Shown here: positions 1-6,618 of the stretch, in pieces
How positions within the stretch are numbered: the first letter of the stretch is position 1
Layout: every line of letters starts with the position of its first letter
NCBI GenBank assembly: GCA_025960445.1
Contig: JAICIT010000032.1
Location: forward strand, 1-11,976
DNA length: 11,976 bases
Source: Bradyrhizobium sp.
Lineage (GTDB): Bacteria; Pseudomonadota; Alphaproteobacteria; Rhizobiales; Xanthobacteraceae
Direction of reading: 5' to 3'
Made by a program: the position numbers and the translations under genes
The notes under the pieces: generated by a model
Database searches by the model: none
What the model was told of the DNA's origin: nothing
Seen by the model: only the letters and a program-made list of their open reading frames with translations

Positions 1-770
1 ACGTAAAAGCCTGTCGAGTTCATCCCAAGCGGATCCAACAGCTTGATTTTCTCGATCCCAAGTAGCGATTTTCCAGTCACCAGCTCCATGATCCGCCCGA
101 GGATGTCGGTGGAGTGGCCGTACTGCCAAAGCGCCCCCGGCTGGTTGGCCAACGGCAGCTTCGCGATGCGCTCGGCGAATTCGGCGTTGTCGAAATCGCC
201 CGCATAGATATCGGCGGCGGCATAGGCCTTGCGGACCAGGCTATCACCGTAAAATCCATACGTGATGCCCGACGTCTGGCGCATCAGATCGAGGATGGTC
301 GGAGGATGGTTCGGTGGCACCAACTCCAGCGAACTCTTGCCGTCCTCGGTCTTCTTCTCGACGCCCACTTTGACGTTGGCGAAAGAGGGAATGTATTTGG
401 AAACGGGATCTTCGAGCCGGAACTTGCCGTCTTCGATCAGCATCATCGCAACGACGCTCGTGATCGGCTTAGTCAACGAAAAAATGCGAAAGATCGTATC
501 ATCGGTCATCGGCAACTTGGTTGCGACGTCGCGTACACCGAAGAATTCGTGATAGACCGGCTTGCCGTGCTGCTGGATCAGCAGAATCGCGCCGGGAATT
601 TTGCCCTGCGCGACCTTGTCGCGAAGGTAATCGCCGACTCGTTGGAGTTTTTGCTGATTGAAATGCGCGCCGGCCGGAATCTCGTAGGTGTCTGCCGCGC
701 TAACTGAAGTCGCGATCGCGATCGTTACCGCCGCGCAGACAATCGACCGCAACACACTCCATGATTTCAT
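1..770 (-). CDS. Serine hydrolase of the beta-lactamase (class C-like) fold, secreted; 3' end outside window
   Basis: The visible part is 256 residues; the C-terminus lies beyond the left edge. An N-terminal signal peptide is evident (basic MKSW start, hydrophobic stretch about residues 10-22, Ala-rich cleavage zone near 24-26). The beta-lactamase/penicillin-binding-protein fold is shown by the S-x-x-K motif SLTK at 98-101 (nucleophile Ser98, general base Lys101) and the second motif YGHS at 217-220, which stands where class C enzymes have Y-x-N. The family includes esterases, D-aminopeptidases and beta-lactamase-like enzymes, so the substrate cannot be assigned. The start ATG at 770 is preceded by a very strong G-rich Shine-Dalgarno (GGAGGGG about six bases upstream). 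It lies 47 bases downstream of the macro-domain gene on the same strand and may be read with it. The third motif (KTG-like) would be in the missing part. Confidence 0.9.
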   Translation of the reverse strand, partial: MKSWSVLRSIVCAAVTIAIATSVSAADTYEIPAGAHFNQQKLQRVGDYLRDKVAQGKIPGAILLIQQHGKPVYHEFFGVRDVATKLPMTDDTIFRIFSLTKPITSVVAMMLIEDGKFRLEDPVSKYIPSFANVKVGVEKKTEDGKSSLELVPPNHPPTILDLMRQTSGITYGFYGDSLVRKAYAAADIYAGDFDNAEFAERIAKLPLANQPGALWQYGHSTDILGRIMELVTGKSLLGIEKIKLLDPLGMNSTGFY

Positions 771-774
771 GCCG

Positions 775-804
775 CCCCTCCCCCGATTTTGATTTTGAGG
801 GGAG
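775..804 (-). promoter_or_regulatory. Inverted repeat that can sequester the serine-hydrolase ribosome binding site
   Basis: In the mRNA sense, CTCCCC (804-799) can pair with GGGGAG (783-778), with a 15-base A/U-rich loop. A shifted register pairs CCCCTC-type bases with the second G block. The 3' arm is the Shine-Dalgarno of the downstream gene. No U-tract follows, so it is not an intrinsic terminator. The pairing is seen in sequence; a translational control role is inference. Confidence 0.4.
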
Positions 805-817
805 TTTAACGCTCAGC

Positions 818-1366
818 TCATTCGGCACAAGGGCTGCCAAACTCAGCCAGCGCCTGCGCATGGAGGCGCGCGCTGTCGTCTGAAAAGCAGCAGAAGATGA
901 CGTGTCGGACCGCTGGGGCCACTCGCAGCGCAACTCCCGTTGCCGAGACCGCGATGCGAGCCGCGCGATCGGCGGGAAAACCGTAAATTCCGGTCGAGAT
1001 GGCGGGAAAAGCGACGGAAGCCAGGCCGTGCGCCTGACAAATTTCGATAGCGTGCCTGTAGCAGGACGCCAGCGCCTCATCTTCACCCTGGTTGCCGGAA
1101 TTCCAGACCGGTCCAACCGCGTGGATGACATGCCGCGCCGGCAGCCGATAGCCGGCGGTGATTTTAGCCTCGCCGGTCTCGCATCCGCCGAGGGTCCGGC
1201 ATTCGGCAAGAAGCTCCGGGCCGGCTGCGCGATGGATCGCTCCGTCGACGCCACCGCCGCCCAGCAGTGACCGATTGGCGGCGTTGACGATCGCGTCAAC
1301 GCTCAATGTCGTGATGTCGGCAACGATGACTTCCAGCCGCGCCGTTCCGAGCTGGAGAGCAGCCAA
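818..1366 (-). CDS. Macro-domain protein, probable O-acetyl-ADP-ribose / mono-ADP-ribose hydrolase (YmdB-like)
   Basis: The 182-residue protein is a complete stand-alone macro domain. It carries the ADP-ribose binding landmarks in order: ADIT at 16-19, NAAN at 28-31, the glycine-rich GGGGVDGAI at 36-44 and STGIYGF at 124-130. Asn31 and Asp41 sit at the same ten-residue spacing as the catalytic Asn and Asp of Escherichia coli YmdB. Enzymes of this family deacetylate O-acetyl-ADP-ribose or remove mono-ADP-ribose from proteins in the cytoplasm. The start is a TTG at 1366-1364, only two bases after the grxD stop codon (TGA at 1371-1369). No good Shine-Dalgarno is visible, so translation is probably coupled to grxD. 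No in-frame ATG gives a complete first strand, and the N-terminus matches family length well. Confidence 0.9.
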   Translation of the reverse strand: MAALQLGTARLEVIVADITTLSVDAIVNAANRSLLGGGGVDGAIHRAAGPELLAECRTLGGCETGEAKITAGYRLPARHVIHAVGPVWNSGNQGEDEALASCYRHAIEICQAHGLASVAFPAISTGIYGFPADRAARIAVSATGVALRVAPAVRHVIFCCFSDDSARLHAQALAEFGSPCAE

Positions 1367-1368
1367 AC

Positions 1369-1707
1369 TCAGGCGGAAGCGGGCGCGCTGATGGTGACGC
1401 CCTTGTCGGCAAGCAACTGTTGCAACTCACCGGCCTGGAACATCTCTCGAATGATGTCGCAGCCCCCGACGAACTCGCCCTTGACGTAAAGCTGAGGGAT
1501 GGTCGGCCAGTTGGAATAGGTCTTGATGCCGTTGCGAAGGTCGGCGGATTCCAGGACGTTCAGGCCCTTATAGCCGACCCCGATGTGGTCGAGGATTTGC
1601 ACCACCTGCCCGGAAAACCCGCACTGCGGAAACTGCGGCGTCCCCTTCATGAACAGGACCACATCGTTTGACTTCACTTCGTTTTCTATGAATTGCTCGA
1701 TGCTCAT
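1369..1707 (-). CDS. grxD: Monothiol (CGFS) glutaredoxin, Grx4/GrxD type
   Basis: The protein has 112 residues, the usual length of single-domain class II monothiol glutaredoxins. The CGFS active site is at residues 29-32, preceded by the FMKGTP segment (19-24) that contributes the glutathione-binding lysine; [19 protein letters not shown] follows with the cis-proline and GG turn. Such proteins bind a [2Fe-2S] cluster with glutathione and pass clusters to apo-proteins, commonly with a BolA partner; a bolA gene lies at 5577-5810. The ATG at 1707 is chosen because AAGGAAG lies seven bases upstream; an in-frame GTG at 1725 would add six residues but has no better binding site. It is the first gene of the minus-strand run grxD, macro domain, serine hydrolase. 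Confidence 0.96.
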   Translation of the reverse strand: MSIEQFIENEVKSNDVVLFMKGTPQFPQCGFSGQVVQILDHIGVGYKGLNVLESADLRNGIKTYSNWPTIPQLYVKGEFVGGCDIIREMFQAGELQQLLADKGVTISAPASA

Positions 1708-2018
1708 ATTCGCTTCCTTTGGCACGGCCCTGGCGACACACCCGGCAGGCCGGCATCAGCCCGTTAAACTCCAACTGCTATATATGTACTCCAAACCATT
1801 GTGCATCCAAAGTAAAATGGCGCGGAGCTGGCATGCGGGGGATAAATCGGCAGCTCGAAAATGCTGCCCGGAGGCGCTGAGCCAATCCATAGTCCGGGGG
1901 CATCGATCCCATGGCTTGCGATAGGCTTTTATCCCGCTCGGAAGCTCCTATTTAGGACAAGCTGTTTTCGGGGAACCCGTCTTCGAAAGCCACGTTCTTT
2001 GTCCAACCGGAGACCATC
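1708..2018. other. Divergent intergenic region between grxD and egtB
   Basis: These 311 bases hold no supportable gene. The right end carries the EcfG-type promoter of egtB. Toward grxD the minus strand has a TATATA-like element (1779-1785) with a weak TTGGAT (1805-1810) upstream; the spacing is not ideal, so it is only a weak grxD promoter candidate. The middle (about 1815-1960) shows nothing recognisable. Confidence 0.5.
1972..1996 (+). promoter_or_regulatory. EcfG-type (general stress sigma factor) promoter of the egtBD operon
   Basis: GGAAC at 1972-1976 and CGTT at 1993-1996 are separated by exactly 16 bases. This matches the consensus GGAAC-N16/17-CGTT known for the alphaproteobacterial extracytoplasmic-function sigma factor EcfG of the PhyR-NepR-EcfG general stress response. 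The predicted transcription start is near 2003, giving a leader of roughly 16 bases that still contains the CCGGAG ribosome binding site (2007-2012) before the GTG start at 2019. The match is seen in sequence; sigma-factor use is inferred. Confidence 0.65.
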
Positions 2019-3275
2019 GTGACGAAACCAGCATCCGCCGCGGCTACCTCGGCCGCCCCCTGCACGTCATTGTTCTCCGATTCCGGCAGCCTGGCCCAGA
2101 AGCTGGTCGAGGCGTACCTGGAGGTGCGAAACGAGACCGAGCGCCGCGCCGCCTCGCTTAGCCCGGAAGATCAGCTGATCCAGTCGATGCCGGACGCTAG
2201 CCCGGCGAAATGGCACCGTGCTCACACCACCTGGTTCTTCGAGCAATTCCTGCTTGCCGAGCACAGCAAAGGCTACAAGCCATTCCATCCCGACTACGCG
2301 TATTTGTTCAACTCATACTACGTGACCGCCGGCCCACGGCACGCTCGCCATCAGCGCGGTCACCTGACCCGTCCCTCCGCCGAAGAGATCACCGCTTATC
2401 GCCGGCACGTCGATGCGGTGATGGTGAAATTCTTTCAGGGCGCTGGCGAGGATGCACTCGCCAAGCTCGTGCCGCTGGTGGAAGTCGGCCTCAATCACGA
2501 GCAACAGCATCAGGAATTGATGCTGACGGACATCCTGCACGCGTTCGCGCAGAATCCGATCCCGCCCGCCTACGATCCGGCATGGAAATTCCCGGCCTCA
2601 ACGCGAACGGGCGAAGCGTGGATGACACTGAACGAGGGTATCCATACTGTCGGGCACAGTGACGACAGCTTTCATTTTGACAACGAAAAGCCCGCACATC
2701 GCGCACTGGTCGGCCCCGTGAAGATCGGGCGCCATCTCGTTACCAACGCCGAGTGGCTCGCGTTCATTAACGACGGCGGATATTCCACCCCGACGCTTTG
2801 GTTGATGGACGGATTTGCCACGGCCAGCAACGAAGGCTGGCAAGCGCCCGGTCATTGGCGCCAAATCGATGGCGAGTGGCTGGTCATGACACTCGCCGGG
2901 CTGCAGCCGGTCGATCCCGCCGCTCCCGTTTGCCATATCAGTTATTATGAGGCCGATGCGTTCGCGCGCTGGAGTGGCAAGCACCTGCCGACCGAAATGG
3001 AATGGGAGGTTGCAGCGCGCGCCGGGCATCTCAATGACGCGTTCGGGATCGTCTGGCAATGGACCCGCAGCGCCTACGCGCCCTACCCCGGCTATCGGGC
3101 GATTGAGGGCGCGCTTGGCGAATACAATGGCAAGTTCATGGTCAACCAATTCGTGCTGCGCGGCTCCTCGCTGGCAACCCCGAGCGGCCACAGCCGGCTC
3201 ACCTATCGCAACTTCTTTTATCCGCATCATCGCTGGCAGTTCACTGGACTGCGCCTCGCCGACTACGCCACGTGA
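2019..3275 (+). CDS. egtB: EgtB, iron-dependent sulfoxide synthase of ergothioneine biosynthesis
   Basis: EgtB joins hercynine (trimethyl-histidine) to a cysteine-containing thiol using O2 and non-haem iron. The 418-residue protein has the two expected domains: an N-terminal DinB-like helical domain (about 25-185) and a C-terminal formylglycine-generating-enzyme-like domain (about 200-418). The three iron-ligand histidines are recognisable as His69 in the W-x-x-A-H segment at 65-69, and His160 and His164 in HEQQHQE (160-166). The FGE core is marked by YYEADAFARWSGKHLPTEME at 309-328 and GLRLAD near the C-terminus. The start is GTG at 2019 with CCGGAG about six bases upstream. egtD follows 46 bases downstream on the same strand. 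No egtC, egtA or egtE lies here, so whether the thiol donor is gamma-glutamylcysteine or cysteine cannot be told from context. Confidence 0.95.
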   Translation: MTKPASAAATSAAPCTSLFSDSGSLAQKLVEAYLEVRNETERRAASLSPEDQLIQSMPDASPAKWHRAHTTWFFEQFLLAEHSKGYKPFHPDYAYLFNSYYVTAGPRHARHQRGHLTRPSAEEITAYRRHVDAVMVKFFQGAGEDALAKLVPLVEVGLNHEQQHQELMLTDILHAFAQNPIPPAYDPAWKFPASTRTGEAWMTLNEGIHTVGHSDDSFHFDNEKPAHRALVGPVKIGRHLVTNAEWLAFINDGGYSTPTLWLMDGFATASNEGWQAPGHWRQIDGEWLVMTLAGLQPVDPAAPVCHISYYEADAFARWSGKHLPTEMEWEVAARAGHLNDAFGIVWQWTRSAYAPYPGYRAIEGALGEYNGKFMVNQFVLRGSSLATPSGHSRLTYRNFFYPHHRWQFTGLRLADYAT

Positions 3276-3321
3276 TTTACGTCATTCAAGCGTGCCGAAA
3301 AGCGCGTTCAGGAGAGTGCCA

Positions 3322-4293
3322 ATGAATGTTTACGCCCCCGCTTTGGCCAAAGCGCATCCGTTCGAGGAGCAGACCTCGGCCTTTGCGAGCGATGTACTCA
3401 ATGGCCTCTCTAAGCATCCGAAGCAGTTGGCGCCAAAATATTTCTATGACGCTGCAGGATCAGAGCTGTTCGAGCAGATCACGCTGCTGCCAGAATATTA
3501 TCCGACGCGCACCGAGCTTGGAATTCTGCGCGATCATGGCGCCGACATATCAGCGATCGTGCCCAAAGGCTCGGCCCTGGTGGAATTCGGCGCCGGTGCA
3601 ACGACCAAGGTCCGTTTGCTGCTGGAGACGTGCGCGTTCGGAGCCTATGTTCCCGTCGATATTTCGGGTGACTTCCTGAAAGCGCAGGCGGACGCGCTGC
3701 GAAAGGATTTCCCCGGCCTTGCCGTCTATCCGGTCAACGCCGACTTTACTGCCGCGTTCACCTTGCCCGACGCGGTCGCAGCAATGCCGAAGGTCGGATT
3801 TTTTCCAGGCTCGACGCTGGGAAATTTTGAGCCGCATGAAGCCTGCGCGTTCCTGCGCAGCGCGCGCGAAATTCTCGGCCGCAATGCGCGGATGATTATC
3901 GGTGTCGATCTCGAAAAAAACGAGCGCGTGCTGTACGAGGCATATAACGACAAAGCGGGCGTCACGGCGCGCTTCAATCTCAATCTGCTGCATCGGATCA
4001 ACCGCGAACTGGGGGGCAACTTCGATGTCTCGGCGTTCACCCATCGCGCAATCTACAATCGCGACCGTCATCGCATTGAGATGTACCTGATCAGCCGCAA
4101 GGCCCAGACCGTCCGGGTGTTGGGCCGCACTTTCTCATTCCGCGCCGGCGAAAGCATCCATACCGAGAACAGCTACAAGTACAGTCCCGAGCGTTTCGCG
4201 GGACTGGCGCGCGGATCAGGCTGGATCCCGAGCCACTGCTGGAGCGATGCCGCGGGGATGTTTTCCGTTCACGCGCTGGTTGCCTCGGACTGA
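3322..4293 (+). CDS. egtD: EgtD, L-histidine N-alpha-methyltransferase (hercynine synthase)
   Basis: EgtD trimethylates the alpha-amino group of histidine with S-adenosylmethionine to give hercynine, the substrate of EgtB. The 323-residue length is typical. The S-adenosylmethionine loop is EFGAGATTK at 88-96; KYFYDAAGSELFEQI (39-53) and PGSTLGNFEP (162-171, containing the histidine-binding Asn168) are family hallmarks, and HTENSYKY (280-287) places a glutamate at 282 where the mycobacterial enzyme has its substrate-binding Glu. The ATG at 3322 is chosen because AGGAG (3310-3314) precedes it at good spacing; an upstream extension in this frame would run through egtB and lacks homology. It shares the egtB transcript. 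Its last 25 bases overlap the end of the convergent LtrA gene. Confidence 0.96.
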   Translation: MNVYAPALAKAHPFEEQTSAFASDVLNGLSKHPKQLAPKYFYDAAGSELFEQITLLPEYYPTRTELGILRDHGADISAIVPKGSALVEFGAGATTKVRLLLETCAFGAYVPVDISGDFLKAQADALRKDFPGLAVYPVNADFTAAFTLPDAVAAMPKVGFFPGSTLGNFEPHEACAFLRSAREILGRNARMIIGVDLEKNERVLYEAYNDKAGVTARFNLNLLHRINRELGGNFDVSAFTHRAIYNRDRHRIEMYLISRKAQTVRVLGRTFSFRAGESIHTENSYKYSPERFAGLARGSGWIPSHCWSDAAGMFSVHALVASD

Positions 4294-5519
4294 CGCTTTT
4301 GAGATCGAGGCCCCGCCGCGCCCGATCCAAGCGACAGCGACTCCCACACCGCGACGATGATCATGATCGCCGATGTCAGCAGAGACAGCATCAACGGCGA
4401 CAACTCGCTCGCGAACCAGGCAAGAACCGCAAGCGCCACGATCCCGGCGCCATGCGACAGTTGAAGGAAGCCTCTAATCGAATGCTTGAACAGAATCGTT
4501 CCGACCAGAAACAGCAATGGTCCACCAATCGCGCTCAGGACGGTCTTGAGATCGGAATGTTCCGCCGGATGCGTCAGCACGAGTTCATCAGCAACGGCCG
4601 ATAGAATTATGCCGGCCACAATCGGCATGTGCAGGTATGTATAGGCTAGCCTCGCCAGCCGGCCCGGCTCGCTGGATCTTGAGATCTGCTCGGAGCCGGC
4701 TTCGGCGCCCCTGTGAAAGTAGATCCACCACATCGCGATTGCGCCGACAAATGCCGAGGCGAAGGCGGTGACGGTTTCCGTGGTCCAGGTCAGATCGGCG
4801 AAAGTCGCGCCGGTGACAACGATCGATTCGCCGAGCGCGATGATAATGAAGCCGGCACAGCGCTCCGCCATGTGACCGCCCTCGATCACCCAATCCGCCA
4901 CCGAAGAGGCGCCGTATTTCGGAATCCAGAACCGCGCCGCCGGAGAAATATACTCGATCGTAAGCGCGATTGCCCAAAGCGCCAGCCGTGTATTGCCGTG
5001 CGTAACACCGCCTGCGATCCAGAAAACAGCCGACACCGAGAGCCATATGGTGATGCGGACTGCATTCATGCGCGCCGAGCTTCGCGCCGGTGGTGTCGAT
5101 ACCCAAAGGAAGACGGTCTTGCCGACCTGCATTGCGGCGTAGGCCGCCGCAAACCAGATGCCCCGTGATTCGAAGGCCTTTGGAATCGAGGTGGAGAGCA
5201 CAAGGCCGCCGAGCATCAGCAGGAACAGCAGGATTCGGACTGGCGTGAGCTCCGGATTAAGCCAGTTGGTGATCCAGGAGGTGTAAACCCACACCCACCA
5301 CACGGCCAGGAATAGCATGGTCGTTTGCACGACCCCGAGAGGAGAGAACCTGCCAAGAAGGGTATGGGAAATCTGCGTGACCGCAAAAACGAACACCAGA
5401 TCGAAAAACAATTCGGCGTAAGTGACGCGGCTGTGCTGGTTCGGCGCCATCGGGCGAAACAATTCGCCCCGCTTGCTGTCCGCTACCATGTCGATGCCAC
5501 CCCGTACCGCCCCACGCAT
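4269..5519 (-). CDS. LtrA-family (low temperature requirement protein A) multi-pass membrane protein
   Basis: The 416-residue protein has about twelve hydrophobic segments spread over residues 35-395. LtrA landmarks are present: the early FFDLVFVFAVTQI at 38-50, and the central HMAER (216-220) followed by the helix segment ending ALGES (228-232). The family was named from a Listeria low-temperature mutant; its biochemical role is unknown, so no substrate is proposed. Start choice is uncertain: ATG at 5519 gives 416 residues, while ATG at 5489 (MVADSK) would give 406 residues and has a G-rich stretch upstream; both keep the whole conserved region. bolA ends 57 bases upstream on the same strand, so the two may be cotranscribed. 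The 3' end overlaps egtD by 25 bases, leaving no room for a terminator of either gene outside coding sequence. Confidence 0.88.
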   Translation of the reverse strand: MRGAVRGGIDMVADSKRGELFRPMAPNQHSRVTYAELFFDLVFVFAVTQISHTLLGRFSPLGVVQTTMLFLAVWWVWVYTSWITNWLNPELTPVRILLFLLMLGGLVLSTSIPKAFESRGIWFAAAYAAMQVGKTVFLWVSTPPARSSARMNAVRITIWLSVSAVFWIAGGVTHGNTRLALWAIALTIEYISPAARFWIPKYGASSVADWVIEGGHMAERCAGFIIIALGESIVVTGATFADLTWTTETVTAFASAFVGAIAMWWIYFHRGAEAGSEQISRSSEPGRLARLAYTYLHMPIVAGIILSAVADELVLTHPAEHSDLKTVLSAIGGPLLFLVGTILFKHSIRGFLQLSHGAGIVALAVLAWFASELSPLMLSLLTSAIMIIVAVWESLSLGSGAAGPRSQKRQSEATSA

Positions 5520-5540
5520 TTAGCTGTCCGGGGACCCGCA

Positions 5541-5574
5541 CCGGCAGGTACTTCCGGATTGGTGAGTACCCCGG
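5541..5574. repeat. Inverted repeat between bolA and the LtrA gene
   Basis: GGTACT (5547-5552) and AGTACC (5565-5570) are perfect inverted copies around a 12-base centre, and CCGG blocks flank both sides (5541-5544 and 5571-5574), extending the symmetry with a small bulge. It ends about 22 bases before the LtrA start codon at 5519 and starts just beyond the bolA stop. No T-run follows on either strand, so it is more likely an RNA structure or operator than a terminator; function is unknown. Confidence 0.4.
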
Positions 5575-5576
5575 GC

Positions 5577-5810
5577 TCAGTCAGGGACGCCCGTCTGCAG
5601 CGCCAGCGCGTGCAAGACCCCGCCCATCTGGCCGCGCAAAGACTGATAGACGATCTGATGCTGCTGGACACGAGACTTGCCACGAAATGATTCCGAGATC
5701 ACGGTTGCGGCATAGTGATCGCCGTCGCCGGCCAAATCGCGGATCGTGACTTCGGCGTCGGGAATGGCCGCCTTGATCATCGATTCGATTTCTCGGGCAT
5801 CCATGGGCAT
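5577..5810 (-). CDS. bolA: BolA-family protein, partner of CGFS glutaredoxin
   Basis: The 77-residue protein is one compact BolA domain of the short class. Visible landmarks are GDGDHY (28-33), the helix-turn-like RVQQHQIVYQSL (47-58) and LHALAL (66-71), whose His67 corresponds to the conserved C-terminal histidine that ligates the shared [2Fe-2S] cluster in BolA-glutaredoxin complexes. The likely role is cytoplasmic iron-sulfur cluster handling or iron sensing with GrxD, rather than direct transcription control. The ATG at 5810 is used because GGAG lies about ten bases upstream; the ATG two codons later is possible. A good sigma-70-like promoter lies about 70-100 bases upstream. The partner grxD is on the same strand but almost 4 kb away, beyond the LtrA and egtBD genes. 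Confidence 0.93.
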   Translation of the reverse strand: MPMDAREIESMIKAAIPDAEVTIRDLAGDGDHYAATVISESFRGKSRVQQHQIVYQSLRGQMGGVLHALALQTGVPD

Positions 5811-5882
5811 CCCGGTTGTTCTCCAAAGCGGGGAATTTCAGTGTAGGCATCGTAACGCATCATGCGCCGAAGCGGGAGCGGT

Positions 5883-5911
5883 ATAATAGTTTAGGCCGCG
5901 TTCGGACGCAA
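5883..5911 (-). promoter_or_regulatory. Candidate sigma-70-type promoter of bolA
   Basis: On the minus strand TTGCGT (5911-5906) is followed after 17 bases by TATTAT (5888-5883), a near-consensus -10. The predicted start near 5876 would give bolA a leader of about 66 bases. Only the first three bases of the -35 match strongly. Confidence 0.4.
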
Positions 5912-5967
5912 AATAGGCTTTTTGCAGAGCGCTCTACATCGCGAAATTTGCCACACCATATTGATCC

Positions 5968-5986
5968 CGTCCGTGCAAACCGGACG
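5968..5986. repeat. Small inverted repeat upstream of the DUF427 gene
   Basis: CGTCCG (5968-5973) and CGGACG (5981-5986) form a perfect six-base dyad with a 7-base loop, 52 bases before the DUF427 start. It could be an operator or a leader hairpin. No promoter is convincing beside it, and its size makes chance occurrence quite possible. Confidence 0.25.
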
Positions 5987-6038
5987 TGCGGACTGTTCCT
6001 AGCCCGAGCTGCAAAGACTGACCAAGAGGCCGACCAAC

Positions 6039-6398
6039 ATGAGACTTCCCGGTCCCGACCACCCGATAACGATTACGCCGAACCCCAAACGCGTCCGCGT
6101 CTCGATCGATGGCGTGGTGATCGCCGACACCACCCACGCGCTGACCCTGAAGGAAGCGAGCTATCCCGCCGTGCAATACGTGCCGCGCACCGACGCCAAT
6201 CTGACGCTTATGTCGCGGACGGACCGGGTAACGCACTGCCCCTACAAGGGCGATGCGAACTACTTCAGCGTTGTTGCCGGCGGCAAAACCGTCGCGAATG
6301 CGGTCTGGACTTATGAAATGCCGTTTCCGGCAATGGCCGACATCGCCGGGCACCTGGCCTTCTACCCGGATAAGGTCAAGATCGAGGAAGTGGCCTGA
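6039..6398 (+). CDS. DUF427-domain protein
   Basis: The 119-residue soluble protein is a single DUF427 domain. The hallmark segment CPYKGDANYFSV is at 67-78, followed by VWTYE at 89-93 and a proline-rich turn; an earlier strand pair runs across about 10-60. The family is widespread in bacteria and fungi but its function is not established, so none is proposed. The ATG at 6039 has AAGAGG (about 6024-6029) nine bases upstream. It is flanked by oppositely oriented genes (bolA on the left, the DUF1328 gene on the right), so it is probably transcribed alone. Confidence 0.9.
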   Translation: MRLPGPDHPITITPNPKRVRVSIDGVVIADTTHALTLKEASYPAVQYVPRTDANLTLMSRTDRVTHCPYKGDANYFSVVAGGKTVANAVWTYEMPFPAMADIAGHLAFYPDKVKIEEVA

Positions 6399-6410
6399 AA
6401 GACGCCGCGA

Positions 6411-6442
6411 GCGGTTTCCGGGGCATGATAATCGGAAATCGC
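6411..6442. terminator. Ten-base hairpin between convergent DUF427 and DUF1328 genes
   Basis: GCGGTTTCCG (6411-6420) pairs with CGGAAATCGC (6433-6442) around a 12-base loop; in plus-strand RNA nine pairs are canonical and one is G-U. It fills almost the whole 46-base gap between the two stop codons. No U-tract follows on the plus strand, and on the minus strand one pair is a mismatch, so it is a weak terminator at best, or a member of an intergenic palindromic repeat family. Confidence 0.4.
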
Positions 6443-6444
6443 CG

Positions 6445-6618
6445 TTAGACCCTGAAGATCGTGAGGCCCAGGATCAGCAGCACCAGGAAGATCACCACGA
6501 AAACATAGAACAGGAAGCGGGCGACATCCGCCGATGCAGCAGATATCCCGGTGAAGCCGAGGATTCCGGCGATGATCGAAACCACGAAAAAGATCAGCGC
6601 CCATTTCAAAATCGTCAT
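6445..6618 (-). CDS. DUF1328 small membrane protein
   Basis: The 57-residue peptide is the DUF1328 (YtjA-like) family: [13 protein letters not shown] opens the first membrane helix (about 4-23), the short loop [11 protein letters not shown] (24-34) follows, and a second helix spans about 35-54. These are two-helix inner-membrane proteins of unknown function that are often stress-associated. The ATG at 6618 is chosen over an in-frame upstream start because GGAG lies eight bases before it and because family members begin exactly there. An EcfG-type promoter about 60-84 bases upstream suggests general-stress control. It is probably a single-gene unit, convergent with the DUF427 gene. Confidence 0.88.
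   Translation of the reverse strand: MTILKWALIFFVVSIIAGILGFTGISAASADVARFLFYVFVVIFLVLLILGLTIFRV

Noticed and set aside
700..1299. Open frame of about 200 codons on the minus strand overlapping the macro-domain gene and the serine hydrolase start
   Set aside because: Arg/Ser/Pro-rich shadow of two genes with clear motifs.
1708..1725. Alternative GTG start of grxD six codons upstream
   Set aside because: The ATG at 1707 has a well-spaced AAGGAAG, and the extra residues have no family counterpart.
2598..3230. Long open frame on the minus strand inside egtB
   Set aside because: Antisense to a well-supported gene, no recognisable domain and a composition typical of GC-rich shadow frames.
2947..3321. 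Possible long N-terminal extension of EgtD in the same frame
   Set aside because: It lies out of frame within egtB, has no egtD-like content, and the ATG at 3322 has a good ribosome binding site and gives the family length.
5978..5999. GGAAC on the minus strand upstream of bolA as a third EcfG-type site
   Set aside because: The nearest GTT is only 14 bases away, which is too short for this promoter class.
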